From Pseudonocardia sp. C8 (GTDB taxonomy: Bacteria; Actinomycetota; Actinomycetes; Mycobacteriales; Pseudonocardiaceae), in NCBI RefSeq assembly GCF_014267175.1, contig NZ_JACMTR010000002.1, positions 2,381,501 through 2,445,500 of the forward strand: a DNA stretch of 64,000 bases. Direction: 5' to 3'. The notes beneath the pieces were generated by a model that saw only the letters and a list, made by a program, of their open reading frames with translations, had not been told where the DNA came from and ran no database searches. Of the stretch, positions 1 to 11,016 are shown piece by piece (the first letter of the stretch is position 1; every line of letters begins with the position of its first letter). The position numbers and the translations under genes were made by a program.

Positions 1-1
1 G

Positions 2-442
2 GACGGCCGCACGCTACGCGAGGCCTGGGACGACGACGATGCGCAGGCCTACCTCGGGACCGTCGTGTCCGGGTTCCCGAACATGTTCTGCCTGTACGGG
101 CCGAACACCCAGGCCGGCCACGGGGGCAGCCTGATCTTCTACCTGGAGTGCCAGATGCGCTACGTGCACAGCGTGCTGGACGGGATGTTCCGCACCGGTG
201 CGGCCGTTGCGGAGGTCCGGTCCGAGGTCCAGGAGAAGTACAACGAGAGCGTCGCCGCGGCGCACGAGCGGATGATCTGGACCCATCCGGGCGTCACGAC
301 CTACTACCGCAACGCGAAGGGCCGCGTGGTGGTGAGCAACCCCTGGCGGGTCGTCGACTGGTGGTCGATGACCAGGCGGGCGGATCCGGCGGACTTCGAC
401 CTCCGGCCGGCGGCGAACGACGGGTCGGGGGTGCACCGGTGA
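2..442 (+). CDS. Flavin-containing (Baeyer-Villiger type) monooxygenase, C-terminal fragment cut by window edge
   Basis: Only the last ~146 residues are present, read in frame from base 2. The segment DGRTLREAWDDDDAQAYLG followed by FPNMFCLYGPN and HGGSLIFYLECQ is the characteristic C-terminal region of class B flavoprotein monooxygenases. It aligns by eye with the complete HAPMO-like enzyme at 61422-63410, including WTHPG.T.(Y/W)YRNA.GRVV. Such enzymes use FAD and NADPH to insert oxygen next to a ketone carbonyl. The stop overlaps the GTG start of the next SDR gene (GTGA), so the two are probably translationally coupled. The FAD-binding half lies outside the window, so the substrate class cannot be judged. 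Confidence 0.85.
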   Translation, partial: DGRTLREAWDDDDAQAYLGTVVSGFPNMFCLYGPNTQAGHGGSLIFYLECQMRYVHSVLDGMFRTGAAVAEVRSEVQEKYNESVAAAHERMIWTHPGVTTYYRNAKGRVVVSNPWRVVDWWSMTRRADPADFDLRPAANDGSGVHR

Positions 443-1188
443 ACGACCGCTTCTCCAAGACGGTGGCGATGGTGAACGCGGCGGCGGGCGCGGGGATCGG
501 GGGAGCGGTCGCCCGGCGCCTGCTCGGTGAGGGGGCGTCGGTGATCGTGACCGACATCAGCCCGCGGCGGCTCGAGCGGCTCCGCGCGGAACTCACGGCG
601 ACCGTCCCCGAGGAACGGGTGCTCGCCCGGGCGGTGGACGCTGCGGACGAGGCCGGCGTCACCGGGCTGTTCGCCGACGTCGACGCCGCGTTCGGCCGTC
701 TCGACGTGCTCGTCAACAGCGTCGGGCTCAACCGGCTCGCCCCGTTCCCGGACACCGACCTGGACACCTGGAACCGGGTGATCGGGACCTCGCTCACCGC
801 GCACTTCCTGCACGCCCGTGCAGCGTGGCCGTTGCTGCGGCGATCGGCGGCTCCGTCCGTCGTCAACGTCTCCTCGCTGGCCTCCGAGTCACCGGCCCCG
901 TTCGGCGAGGTCGCCTACGCCGCCGCGAAGGCCGGTGTGCTGGGGCTGACCCGGGCGCTCGCCGCGGAAGGCAGTCGCGACGGGATCCGGGCGAACGCGG
1001 TCGTGCCCGGGCTGATCTGGAACGACAGTCTCACGAAGGCCGTCGACCCGGACTACGTGCAGGCCTACCGGGCGAGGCAACCCCTGGGGCGCGACGGTGA
1101 CCCGGACGAGGTCGCCGACGTCATCCTGTTCCTCGCCTCGCCCGAGAGCAGGCATGTCACGGGACAGGCGATCCGGGTCGCGGCCTGA
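439..1188 (+). CDS. Short-chain dehydrogenase/reductase (SDR)
   Basis: A 249-residue classical SDR with a GTG start that overlaps the stop of the upstream monooxygenase. The cofactor loop is unusual: AAAGAGIGG (residues ~15-23) replaces the common TGxxxGIG. VNSVG stands where NNAG is normal, and YAAAKAG supplies the catalytic Tyr/Lys. The acidic residue in VTDIS after the second strand favours NAD(H). It likely oxidises or reduces an alcohol/ketone linked to the BVMO step. The altered NNAG motif and the missing Thr of TGxxxGIG are worth noting, but length and the YxxxK motif are intact, so it is probably active. The substrate is unknown. Confidence 0.85.
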   Translation: MNDRFSKTVAMVNAAAGAGIGGAVARRLLGEGASVIVTDISPRRLERLRAELTATVPEERVLARAVDAADEAGVTGLFADVDAAFGRLDVLVNSVGLNRLAPFPDTDLDTWNRVIGTSLTAHFLHARAAWPLLRRSAAPSVVNVSSLASESPAPFGEVAYAAAKAGVLGLTRALAAEGSRDGIRANAVVPGLIWNDSLTKAVDPDYVQAYRARQPLGRDGDPDEVADVILFLASPESRHVTGQAIRVAA

Positions 1189-1292
1189 GCCGGCAGCCCC
1201 CGGGGCGCCCGCGCCTGCGTGTTCCGCGATGATCCGGTGCGTACAATCTGCCGTGCGCGCACGCACGCTCGGTGATGATCGGAGGGCCCGGC

Positions 1293-2105
1293 ATGGCGGA
1301 GACCCAGCAGGTGGTCCGCCGCGGGCTGCTTCCCACCCACACCGCCCGGCGGATCCTGCGCGACTTCCACGAGCGCGGGCTCGAACCCGGTGACGGTCTC
1401 GCCGACGAGGCGACCCTGATCAAGCGGTACGAGGTCTCCCGCGGGACGTTGCGCGAGGCGCTGCGCCTGCTGACCTTCCTCGGTGCGGTCACGGTGAAGG
1501 CCGGCCCGAACGGCGGACCGCGCCTGGCCACGCCCGGGCCGGACGTGGTGGCCAGCGCCATGGGCATGGTGGTGCAGTTCCGCGGCGCGACCCTGCGGTC
1601 GGTGTTCGAGGCGCGGATCGCGGTGGAACCCGCGGTCGCCGCGCTCGCCGCCGCGCACCGCACCGAGCACGACCTCGTCCTGCTCGACGACTCCGTGGAC
1701 GCTCTGCGCCGCGCGCAACGGGTCCGGGGCCCGGAGTACGCGGTGCACAGCGGCCGCTACCACCTCCGGGTGGCGGAGGCCGCGCACAACGACGTGCTCG
1801 CCACCATCGTCCCGGCGCTGGCCACGATGACCACGACCGTGCGGTGGCGTTTCCCCCGGGGCAGCCGCGCCGAGCTGACCCGGAGGATCGCCGAGGCCGT
1901 CGAGGCGATCCGCGGGCAGGACGAGGCCGCCGCGTCGACGACCACCCGGGCCATGATCGAGTGGTTGGTCGGGGAGATCGAAACCCAGCAGAGGACCGTG
2001 CTGGACAGTCCCATCCTCTGGCCCGATGTGGACGAGGTGCTCGCCGAGCAGCGTTCCGGCGGTCCGGCGGCCGAGCCCGCGGAGGCTCGCCCCAAGGTGG
2101 GCTAG
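1293..2105 (+). CDS. GntR-family (FCD/FadR-type) transcriptional regulator
   Basis: 270 residues. The start at ATG 1293 is chosen because GGAGGG sits 6 bases upstream and because the N-terminus then aligns with the paralogue at 57158. The N-terminal winged helix contains YEVSRGTLREALRLLTFLG, the GntR recognition helix. The C-terminal all-helical FCD ligand domain carries FEARIAVEPAVAALAA. It is followed by a tail SPILWPDVDEV that is almost identical in the paralogue. FCD regulators usually repress catabolic operons until an organic acid or acyl-CoA binds. It sits at the 3' end of the BVMO/SDR operon and probably controls it. No clear operator could be seen in the short gap before it. Confidence 0.9.
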   Translation: MAETQQVVRRGLLPTHTARRILRDFHERGLEPGDGLADEATLIKRYEVSRGTLREALRLLTFLGAVTVKAGPNGGPRLATPGPDVVASAMGMVVQFRGATLRSVFEARIAVEPAVAALAAAHRTEHDLVLLDDSVDALRRAQRVRGPEYAVHSGRYHLRVAEAAHNDVLATIVPALATMTTTVRWRFPRGSRAELTRRIAEAVEAIRGQDEAAASTTTRAMIEWLVGEIETQQRTVLDSPILWPDVDEVLAEQRSGGPAAEPAEARPKVG

Positions 2106-2169
2106 CCGGCGACCCCGGGCCGCCAGCGCACGGTGGTGTCGTGCGAGACGCCGGCGGGTCCGCGGCCGT

Positions 2170-2961
2170 TCAGTCGCGGAACCGTGGCGGACGGCGGGCG
2201 GCGAACGCGGCCACACCCGCCCGTCCCTCGTCGTCGGTCGCGCTGGCGGCGATCGCCGCCGCCTCGGCGTCGAGATGCGAGTCCAGGTCACGGCACTCGG
2301 CGTCACCGATCAGCTGCTTGATCCGCCCGAGTGCACGGGTCGGCCCCTCGGCCAGCTGCCCGGCGATCCGCTCGGCCTCGGCGAGCACGTCCGGGTCCGG
2401 GACGACCATCGACACCAGCCCCCACTCGAGGGCCTGTGCCGCGTCGATCACGGTGTCGGTGAGCAGGACGTGCCGGGCCCGCCCGGCACCGATCAGGCGA
2501 GGCAGCAGCCAGCTCATCCCGCCGTCGGGGGAGAAGCCCAGCGCCGGGTAGGCCGGGCGGAGGCGGGTGGACGTTCCGGCCACCGCGACGTCGACCGCCA
2601 GCACCGCGCTCATGCCGGCGCCGGCGGCCCAACCCTGCACCGCCGCCACCACCGGGACCGGCGCGTTCCGCACGGCCCGCTGGAAGTCGTGGAACAGGTC
2701 GGCCAGCTGGTGGACGTGCCGTCCCACGTCTTCGGCCTGTGCAAAGCCCTGCACGTCGCCGCCGGTGCAGAAGTTCGAGCCGGTCCCGACCAGTAGCACC
2801 GCGCCGACCGACCCGTCGATCCCGCGCAGTTCCTCGGTCAACCGGCGCAGTGTGCTGGCCTGCAAGCTCGACCCGTTGTCCGCGGTGGTGAGCACGCAGC
2901 GCAGGACCAGGCCGCACAGCTCCGCACCATCGTGGACGACGGGCTGGGAAGGTTCGGGCAT
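2170..2961 (-). CDS. Enoyl-CoA hydratase/isomerase family protein (PaaG-like)
   Basis: 263 residues of the crotonase superfamily. ATG at 2961 has GAGGAG just upstream, so a longer in-frame extension to 3066 is rejected. The oxyanion-hole segment NFCTGGD and GWAAGAGMS are typical. The active-site segment has PALGFSPDGGMSWLLP, where Asp replaces the Glu of true hydratases. That pattern recalls PaaG-type ring-opening or double-bond isomerases. It probably handles an acyl-CoA intermediate in beta-oxidation of the products of this region. It is convergent with the GntR gene (64-bp gap) and appears monocistronic. Confidence 0.87.
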   Translation of the reverse strand: MPEPSQPVVHDGAELCGLVLRCVLTTADNGSSLQASTLRRLTEELRGIDGSVGAVLLVGTGSNFCTGGDVQGFAQAEDVGRHVHQLADLFHDFQRAVRNAPVPVVAAVQGWAAGAGMSAVLAVDVAVAGTSTRLRPAYPALGFSPDGGMSWLLPRLIGAGRARHVLLTDTVIDAAQALEWGLVSMVVPDPDVLAEAERIAGQLAEGPTRALGRIKQLIGDAECRDLDSHLDAEAAAIAASATDDEGRAGVAAFAARRPPRFRD

Positions 2962-3398
2962 GACAACTCCTCGGCACCGGTGACGGGAACGCTCACGAGC
3001 CCCTCCGGGCGAGGCGGTCAGCACCCGACTGCCGGGGACGCATCGTGACGCGACACAGCGAACCACGATCGCGACGCGTCGTCATCGGGCCTGCCGGGCA
3101 CATTCGGCCCCGCCACTGTGCCCACGTCACAACTCGGGCGGGCGGCCCGACGAGGTGGTGGAGGTGCCGATGCGCCAGGTCGAAACGATGCTGATGGAAG
3201 CTGCCTGTGGGCGGGCGGCCACGGCGAAGGGGTTCCACCCGACGACGTTGACCTCGTGGCGGCTGCTCGCCCGGCCGGGAGCAGCTGGCCTGATCATGAG
3301 CTTGACCGCCAGTAGCAGCTGGCGTGTCCCATCACAGTCATGCCGAGTCTCCCGAACCGGACCGGAACTGGCGTCCGTCCCGGTCGAAGGAGAACGCG
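2962..3398. other. Gene-free interval upstream of the IS110 remnant
   Basis: About 440 bases with no convincing gene on either strand. The proximal part holds the leader of the minus-strand crotonase gene. The distal part from roughly 3300 is probably the native upstream flank of the truncated transposase, because the transposase ribosome site AAGGAG at 3386-3391 is intact. Short ORFs here lack ribosome sites and recognisable motifs. No terminal inverted repeat was identified, as expected for IS110-type elements. Confidence 0.4.
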
Positions 3399-3531
3399 TT
3401 GCCCGTCCTCGCAGAGCTCGTCGACGTCGTCATCGGCGTCGACACCCACGAGCACACCCACACCGCTGCCGTCGTCGCCGCGAGCACCGGCGCCGTCCTC
3501 GCACAAGCGACGGTCACGGCCGACCCTGAAT

Positions 3532-3545
<14 letters not shown>
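3399..3545 (+). mobile_element. IS110-family transposase, N-terminal remnant (truncated)
   Basis: From TTG 3399 (AAGGAG 6-7 bases upstream) the frame reads PVLAELVDVVIGVDTHEHTH followed by TAAVVAASTGAVLAQATV. This is the N-terminus of an IS110 DEDD-type transposase; the first catalytic Asp is in IGVDTH. After ~44 residues homology stops at TADPEF and the frame runs into the 3' end of the minus-strand pntB, with a stop at 3543. Full-length proteins are about 400 residues, so roughly 90% is missing. The remnant marks an old insertion or deletion junction immediately next to pntB. Confidence 0.85.
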
Positions 3546-4932
<1,387 letters not shown>

Positions 4933-4936
4933 GGGA

Positions 4937-6466
4937 TCAGCTCCGTCGGAACATGTCGAGCATGCGGCGAGTGACGGCGAAACCGCCGAAGACGTTGATC
5001 GTCGCCAGCAGCACCGCGACGGCGGCCACGACTGTGATCGCGGGGCCGTGCTGACCGATCTGCAGCAGGGCGCCGACGACGATGATCCCGGAGATCGCGT
5101 TGGTCACCGACATCAGCGGGGTGTGCAGTGCGTGGTGCACGTTCCCGATCACGTAGTAGCCGATCACGATGGCCAGCGCGAACACCACGAGGTGTTTGCT
5201 CAGCACCTGCGGCGAGACCGCGATGAGAGCGAACAGCACCGCGGCCGCGGCGGCGACGATGCCGAACCGCCGCCCGGGCGACAGCGGCGGTGTGGCTTCC
5301 TTCGCCGGCTCCGTGGCGGCTGCCGCGGGCGCGACCGCCGGGGCGGCCGACACCGACACCGGCGGTGGCGGCCAGGTCGATTCGCCGTCGCGCACGACGG
5401 TCATCGACCGCTGGACGGGGTCGTCGAGGTCGAGCACGACCTGTCCGTCCTTGCCCGGCGTAAGCAGCTTCATGAGGTTGACGAGGTTCGTGCCGTACAG
5501 CTGGCTGGCCTGGGTGGGCAGCCGGCCGGCCAGGGCGGTGTAACCGATGATCGTGACACCGTTGCCGGTCACGGTCTTCTCACCGGGCACGGTGCCCTCG
5601 ACGTTGCCGCCGTTGGCCGCGGCCATGTCCACGATCACCGAACCGGGCCGCATCGCCGCCACCATCTCGGCCGTGATCAACTGCGGTGCCGGCCGTCCCG
5701 GAATCAGGGCGGTGGTGACGATGATGTCGACGTCCGCGCTCTGCTGGGCGTAGAGCTGCGCCTCGCGGATCTTGTAATCGTCGCCCATCTCCTTGGCGTA
5801 ACCGGTTGTTGAGACCTCGACCTCCGGTGAGGTGATCGACAGGTACTCCCCGCCCAGCGACCTCACCTGGTCGGCGACGTCCGGCCGCGGATCGGTCGCC
5901 CGCACCACTGCCCCCAACGAGCCCGCCGCACCGATCGCCGCCAGCCCCGCGACACCGGCACCGACCACCAGCACCTTCGCCGGAGGCACTTTCCCGGCCG
6001 CGGTCACCTGACCGGTGAAGAACCGGCCGAACTCGTGCGCCGCCTCGATCACCGCCCGGTACCCGGCGATGTTGGCCATCGAGCTGAGCACGTCCAACGA
6101 CTGCGCCCGCGAGATCCGGGGCACCGCGTCCATCGACAACGCCGTGATCGGCCGCCGTGCCAGCACCTCGACGATCTCCGGGTTCAGGGCGGGCGCCAAC
6201 AGCGCGACCAGCATCGCCCCGGGCTTCATCCGCGCCAGCTCGACCTCGGCCGGTGCGTTGATCCCGAACACGACATCGGCCCGCCACGCGTCACCCACGC
6301 TCGCGCCCGCCTCAACGAACGCGCGGTCCGGGAAGTCCGACCGCTCTCCCGCCCCCGCCTCGACCAGCACCTCGTGCCCCAGCTTCCGCAGCTGGGTCAC
6401 CGTCGCCGGGGTCGCGGCCACCCGGGTCTCACCCGGGCTCGACTCCCGCACCACACCGATGATCAT
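4937..6466 (-). CDS. pntA: NAD(P) transhydrogenase subunit alpha (fused form)
   Basis: 509 residues, the length of the fused E. coli-type alpha subunit. Domain I (NAD(H) binding) starts MIIGVVRES and has the Rossmann motif [13 protein letters not shown] at ~165-177. The region [13 protein letters not shown] is also typical. After a Pro/Ala-rich linker (~375-400) come about four transmembrane segments. The preceding aldehyde dehydrogenase gene ends 10 bases upstream, so the two are surely co-transcribed. Many actinobacteria carry a split alpha subunit; here it is fused. Confidence 0.96.
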   Translation of the reverse strand: MIIGVVRESSPGETRVAATPATVTQLRKLGHEVLVEAGAGERSDFPDRAFVEAGASVGDAWRADVVFGINAPAEVELARMKPGAMLVALLAPALNPEIVEVLARRPITALSMDAVPRISRAQSLDVLSSMANIAGYRAVIEAAHEFGRFFTGQVTAAGKVPPAKVLVVGAGVAGLAAIGAAGSLGAVVRATDPRPDVADQVRSLGGEYLSITSPEVEVSTTGYAKEMGDDYKIREAQLYAQQSADVDIIVTTALIPGRPAPQLITAEMVAAMRPGSVIVDMAAANGGNVEGTVPGEKTVTGNGVTIIGYTALAGRLPTQASQLYGTNLVNLMKLLTPGKDGQVVLDLDDPVQRSMTVVRDGESTWPPPPVSVSAAPAVAPAAAATEPAKEATPPLSPGRRFGIVAAAAAVLFALIAVSPQVLSKHLVVFALAIVIGYYVIGNVHHALHTPLMSVTNAISGIIVVGALLQIGQHGPAITVVAAVAVLLATINVFGGFAVTRRMLDMFRRS

Positions 6467-6476
6467 TTGTCGGCAC

Positions 6477-7958
6477 TCAGCCCGGGAGGTGGTCCGCGCC
6501 GACGTACATCGACTTGTACTCCAGGTAGTTGTCGAACCCCTCGGGACCGAGCTCGCGGCCGACGCCGCTGTCCTTCATGCCGCCGAACGGGGAACCGAGG
6601 TCGATGTTGTAGTAGTTGACGCCGATCGTGCCGGTGCGCACCCGGCGGGCGATGTCGAGGGCGCGGGCTTCGTCGGCCGACCACACCGATCCGGCGAGAC
6701 CGTAGTTCGAGTCGTTCGCGATCCGGACGGCCTCGTCGTCGCCGCCGTCGTAGGGGATCACGGCCATGACCGGGCCGAACACCTCCTCGCGAGCGAGCTG
6801 GTCGCCGTTGTCGACGTCCGCGAAGACGGTCGGTTCCACGAACCAGCCCCGGTCCAGACCGGCCGGGCGACCACCGCCGGCGACCAGCCGTGCACCGGAG
6901 TTGCGGCCGATGTCGATGTAGCCCAACACCCGCTGCAGGTGCGTCTCGCTTGCCATCGGCCCGCAGGTCGTGGCGGGGTCGAGCGGGTCGCCCACGACGA
7001 GGTTGCCGGTGAACTGGGCGAGTGCGTCGACGACCTCGTCGTAGCGGGAGCGTGGCGCGAGGATCCGCGAGCTCGTGGTGCAGGTCTGGGCGTTGTTCAT
7101 GAACGAGGCCGTGGGCAGGCCGGCGAGGAACACGTCCAGGTCGGCGTCGTCGCACACGATGGCCGCCGACTTGCCACCCAGCTCCAGGGTGCAGCGACGA
7201 ATCAGCTCCCCGCACCTCGCCCCGATGGCACGCCCGGCGGCCGTCGACCCGGTGAATGCGATCTTGTCGATGAGCGGGTGCTCCACCAGTGCCGAGCCGG
7301 CCTCCCGGCCGGCCAGGACGATGTTGAGCACGCCCGGGGGCACGCCGGCCTCGGTGGCGGCGTCGCCGAACACGTAGGCGTCCAGGGCGGTCTCGGGCGA
7401 GGGCTTGAGCACGACCGTGCAGCCCGCCGCCAGCGCCGGCGCGATCTTGATCATCGCCAGGACCTGCGGGTAGTTCAACGGCGTGATCGCCCCGACCACA
7501 CCGACCGGCTCCCGGCGCACGATCGTCGCCCCGGAGGCGCTCGGGCGAGCCACCTCCAGCGGCGTCTGCTCGATCACGTCGGCGTAGATGTTCAGGAGGG
7601 CGGCGGGCGCGGCCCCGTTGAACGCTCCGGACAGCGTGATCGGCATGCCGTTCTCGCGGCTGACCAGCGTCGACGTGCCGTCGGCCCGGGCGGCCAGTGC
7701 CTCGGCGAAGCGGCGCATCACCGCTGCGCGCTCGGCGGGCGTGGTGCGGCCCCACGGGCCCTCGTCGAGTGCACGGCGGGCGGCATTGACGGCGGCGTCG
7801 ATATCGGCGTCGGTGCCCATCGCGGCGGTACCGAACAACTCCCCCGTCGCGGCCTCGAGCGCGCGGTGGGTCTCGCTGCCGCGAGGCTCCACCCACTCAC
7901 CGTCGATGTAGAAGCGGGTGCGGTCCAGCTCGGTCCGCGACTCTGCGGCGAGACTCAT
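6477..7958 (-). CDS. Aldehyde dehydrogenase family protein
   Basis: 493 residues, ATG preceded by a strong AAAGGAG. It contains the general-base Glu in [11 protein letters not shown], the nucleophile Cys in [10 protein letters not shown] and the C-terminal PFGGMKDSG loop, so the catalytic set is complete. It oxidises an aldehyde to the acid with NAD(P)+. In the gene order it follows an MftD-like flavoprotein and precedes pntAB, which fits oxidation of an alcohol-derived aldehyde and recycling of the reducing equivalents. The substrate is not readable from sequence. Confidence 0.93.
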   Translation of the reverse strand: MSLAAESRTELDRTRFYIDGEWVEPRGSETHRALEAATGELFGTAAMGTDADIDAAVNAARRALDEGPWGRTTPAERAAVMRRFAEALAARADGTSTLVSRENGMPITLSGAFNGAAPAALLNIYADVIEQTPLEVARPSASGATIVRREPVGVVGAITPLNYPQVLAMIKIAPALAAGCTVVLKPSPETALDAYVFGDAATEAGVPPGVLNIVLAGREAGSALVEHPLIDKIAFTGSTAAGRAIGARCGELIRRCTLELGGKSAAIVCDDADLDVFLAGLPTASFMNNAQTCTTSSRILAPRSRYDEVVDALAQFTGNLVVGDPLDPATTCGPMASETHLQRVLGYIDIGRNSGARLVAGGGRPAGLDRGWFVEPTVFADVDNGDQLAREEVFGPVMAVIPYDGGDDEAVRIANDSNYGLAGSVWSADEARALDIARRVRTGTIGVNYYNIDLGSPFGGMKDSGVGRELGPEGFDNYLEYKSMYVGADHLPG

Positions 7959-7986
7959 GTGTGCAGCTCCTTTGATGTCGGATTCA

Positions 7987-9246
7987 TCATTCGTCCGTGG
8001 TGTGGATCAGCGAGGTGGGCACCGACGCCGAGGGCACACCGAGCGCACGGTGGAAGCCGTCGGGGACGAGCAAGTGGTCGGGTTCCAGCTCGTGGACCGA
8101 GGACAGCCCCAGGCCCAGGAGGGCCGAGTCGATGCCGCTGCGCAGGATGTCCAGGACGTTCTCGACGCCGGCCTGGCCGTTGGCTGCCAGGCCCCACAGG
8201 TACGCCCGGCCGATCATCACCGCGCGGGCACCCAGCGCGAGCGCCTTCACCACGTCCGAGCCGCGCCGGATGCCCCCGTCGAGCAGCACCTCGACCTGGT
8301 CCCCGACGGCGGCCGCGACGGGGGCGACCATCCGGATCGCGGCGGGTGTCCCGTCGAGGTTGTTGCCGCCGTGGTTGGACACCGAGATCGCCGTGACCCC
8401 CGCGTCCACCGCCCGCCGGGCGTCGTCGACCCGGCACACGCCCTTCAACACGAACGGGCCCCCACCGAGCTGCTCCCACTGCTCGCGCATCCACGCCACG
8501 TCGTCCCACGACGGCGGCGGCGTGGTCATCCACTCGTAGTAGGCGGTGAAGAACGTCGGTGCCGCGCCACCGGGTGGGGCGAGGTTCGGTGCGGTCAGGT
8601 CGGGGATGCCCGCCCGGGCGAACCGGGCGGCCCACCGCGGACGGACCACGACCTGTGGCGCCATCCGGATCATCGTCCTGAGGTCGACCTTCTCCGGGAT
8701 CTCCGGACTCCCCCAGTCCCGACCCATCGAGAACGACCAGTCCAGCGTGGCGATCAGGCCAACCGCACCGGCGGCCCTGGCCCGCTGCATCCGTTGGATC
8801 ATCACATCCCGGGAGCCGGTCCAGTACATCTGGAACAGCGTCTGCGGGTTCGCCGCAACGGCTTCCTCGACGGACTTGCTCGCGAAGTTGCTCAGCGCCA
8901 TCAGAGTGCCGCGGGCAGCGGCGGCCCGCGCGACGGCGACCTCTCCGTCCGGATGCACGGCCTGCACCCCCGTCGGGGAGATCATCACCGGAAGCGCGAT
9001 CTCCTGTCCCAGCACGGTGGTCGTCATCGCTCGCTCGGCGCGGTGCCCCGCCACATGCGGGGCGAACCCGATCTCCCGGAACGCGGCCTCGTTATCCTCG
9101 ACGGTCTGGCCGCGTTCGGAGCCCGCGACCAGGGCCCCGTACACGGGGGCCGGGAGGCACTTGCGCGCGCGGCGCTGCGCCACCGCGACCGACTCGAACC
9201 AGGGATTCTGCCGCCAGGGGTTCTGCAGCCAGTTCGGCTTGGGCAC
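7987..9246 (-). CDS. mftD: MftD-like FMN-dependent alpha-hydroxy-acid-oxidase family protein
   Basis: 419 residues, GTG start with GGAAAGGA upstream. It belongs to the FMN-dependent alpha-hydroxy acid dehydrogenase family, and by recall its sequence is closest to MftD, the pre-mycofactocin synthase. Shared stretches include YGALVAGSE, SPTGVQAVHPDGEVAVARA, SNHGGNNLDGTP with the catalytic His, and MIGRAYLWGLAANGQAGVEN. MftD oxidatively deaminates the mycofactocin precursor. No mftA, mftB, mftC or mftE is visible in this window, so this is either a detached second copy or a relative recruited to oxidise a 2-hydroxy acid in the pathway. It lies between phaC-like and aldehyde dehydrogenase genes in one operon. 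Confidence 0.82.
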   Translation of the reverse strand: MPKPNWLQNPWRQNPWFESVAVAQRRARKCLPAPVYGALVAGSERGQTVEDNEAAFREIGFAPHVAGHRAERAMTTTVLGQEIALPVMISPTGVQAVHPDGEVAVARAAAARGTLMALSNFASKSVEEAVAANPQTLFQMYWTGSRDVMIQRMQRARAAGAVGLIATLDWSFSMGRDWGSPEIPEKVDLRTMIRMAPQVVVRPRWAARFARAGIPDLTAPNLAPPGGAAPTFFTAYYEWMTTPPPSWDDVAWMREQWEQLGGGPFVLKGVCRVDDARRAVDAGVTAISVSNHGGNNLDGTPAAIRMVAPVAAAVGDQVEVLLDGGIRRGSDVVKALALGARAVMIGRAYLWGLAANGQAGVENVLDILRSGIDSALLGLGLSSVHELEPDHLLVPDGFHRALGVPSASVPTSLIHTTDE

Positions 9247-9297
9247 GACGGGTCCTTTCCGATCGGTACCGACAGGTCGTGCAGGAGGGTGCGGAGC

Positions 9298-11016
9298 TCA
9301 GGTCCGGTCGCGCACGTAGCGGCCGGGTGCCGGGTCGAGGACCGGGTGGGTGGTGGAACCCAGCTCGGCCGGAGCGGTGGTGCACTCGCCGGCGTGCGGG
9401 TCGAGCCAGGTCGTCCAGGCTTCCCACCAGCTGCCCTGCTGGCGGGTGGCGCCGGCCCACCACGCGTCCGGGTCGGGTCCGGGCGGGCCGCCGGTCCAGT
9501 AGTGCGCCTTCGGGTTGCCGGGCGGGTTGACCAGGCTGGCGATGTGCCCGGAGTAGCTGAGCACGAACGTGCTCTGGCCGCCGACGAGCTGGGTGGTGCG
9601 GTAGCAGCCCTTCCACGGGGTGAGGTGGTCGGTGACCGCGCCGGTCACGAAGGTGGGCACGGTGATGTCCTTGAGGTGCACCGGGCTGCCGAGCACGGTG
9701 AGCCCCCCGGGTGTGACCAGCAGGTTGTCCCGGAAGACGTCCAGGAACTGGCAGTGCAGCGCGCCGGGCAGGTTGGTTCCGTCGGCGTTCCAGGCCAGCA
9801 CGTCGAACGCGGGCGGCTTGTCGCCCATGAGGTAGTTGTTGACCACGTAGTTGAACACCAGGTCGTCGGGGCGCATCCAGGTGAACGCCGCGCCCATCTG
9901 CCGGCTGGTGATGATCCCCGTCCGGCGCGACCGCTCCCGCGCCAGGCGCAGCAGCCCGGCGCTCTGGAACGCCGCGATCGGGGCCTGCTCGCCGAAGTCG
10001 AGCAGGGTGACCCCGTAGGACATGCTGCGCACCCGCCGGTCACCGGTGGCGGCGAGGTGGTTGAGCACGGTGGTGGCGATGATCCCGCCCGCGCAGAACC
10101 CGACGAGGTTCACGTCGTCGCTGCCGGTGATCTCGCGGACCGTGTCGATCGCGGACGACACCCGGGCGGCGTAGGTGTCGAGGTCCCAGTCGCCCTGCTC
10201 GGCGGTCGGGTTGCGCCAGCTGAGCAGGAACGTCTGCAGCTCCTGGCCGACCGCGTACTCGACGAAGCTGCGGCCCGGGCGCAAGTCCAGGAAGTAGTAC
10301 CGCCCGATCGGCGGCGGCACGACCAGCACCGGCCGCCGGCGTACCCGTTCGGTGCTCGGCCGGTACTGGATCAGCTCGCCCACGGGTTCGCGGTCCACGA
10401 CCGCGCCCGGTGTCGCCGCGAGGTCGCGGCCCACCTCGAACACCCCGCGCTCCACCATCGACGGCATCCCGCCGTTGTGCCGCACGTCGCCGGCGATGTT
10501 GCGCAGCCCGCGCAGCAGGCTCCGCCCTCCGGTGTCGAAGGCGCGTTTGAGCGCCGCCGGATTGGTGGGCAGGAAGTTCGTCGGGGCGAGGGCGCTGGTC
10601 AGGATGCCGGTGGCGAACCGGGCCTGCTCGACTCGGTGGGGGTCGGTGCCGCGCTCGGCCAGCGCGTCGGTCAGGTTGTCCACCGCACGCGTGGTGGCGA
10701 GGTAGCCGCGTCCGATCCGGTCGTAGACCGGGTTCTGCGACCACGCCGGGTCGGTGAACCGCCGGTCGCCCTTGGCCGGTGCGACCGAGGAGCGGCCCAG
10801 CGCGACCCGCACGAGCTCCCCGCCCAGTGCCGCGGCCTCGCGGGCGACGACCTGTCCCTGGCCCAGCGCCGCGGCCAGGCCACCGACCGCCTCCCCGAGC
10901 GACGGCATGCCGACCACCTCACCGCCGTCCGCGGTCGCGGCGGCGTCCGGGGGCGTGTCCGCGTTCCCGTCCCGATCGCCGTGAGGACGATCGCCCCGCC
11001 GCCGGCCGGCCATCAC
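9298..11016 (-). CDS. phaC: Class I-type poly(3-hydroxyalkanoate) synthase family protein
   Basis: 572 residues with the PHA synthase fold. The lipase-like box GFCAGG holds the catalytic Cys, followed by the Asp in TDHLTPW and the His in YSGHIASLVNPPG, so all three catalytic residues are present. It would polymerise 3-hydroxyacyl-CoA on granules. The start is GTG 11016, which overlaps the stop of the upstream ligase (GTGA), or the adjacent ATG 11013. The first ~70 residues are Arg/Gly/Ala-rich and probably unstructured. Its location directly after an acyl-CoA ligase and before MftD is unusual for phaC, which normally sits with phaB, phaJ or phasin genes. A storage or overflow role is inferred. 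Confidence 0.88.
   Translation of the reverse strand: MMAGRRRGDRPHGDRDGNADTPPDAAATADGGEVVGMPSLGEAVGGLAAALGQGQVVAREAAALGGELVRVALGRSSVAPAKGDRRFTDPAWSQNPVYDRIGRGYLATTRAVDNLTDALAERGTDPHRVEQARFATGILTSALAPTNFLPTNPAALKRAFDTGGRSLLRGLRNIAGDVRHNGGMPSMVERGVFEVGRDLAATPGAVVDREPVGELIQYRPSTERVRRRPVLVVPPPIGRYYFLDLRPGRSFVEYAVGQELQTFLLSWRNPTAEQGDWDLDTYAARVSSAIDTVREITGSDDVNLVGFCAGGIIATTVLNHLAATGDRRVRSMSYGVTLLDFGEQAPIAAFQSAGLLRLARERSRRTGIITSRQMGAAFTWMRPDDLVFNYVVNNYLMGDKPPAFDVLAWNADGTNLPGALHCQFLDVFRDNLLVTPGGLTVLGSPVHLKDITVPTFVTGAVTDHLTPWKGCYRTTQLVGGQSTFVLSYSGHIASLVNPPGNPKAHYWTGGPPGPDPDAWWAGATRQQGSWWEAWTTWLDPHAGECTTAPAELGSTTHPVLDPAPGRYVRDRT

Noticed and set aside
6015..8396. Long plus-strand ORF antisense to pntA and aldehyde dehydrogenase
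   Set aside because: Composition and position mark it as a shadow frame; the minus-strand genes have complete motifs.
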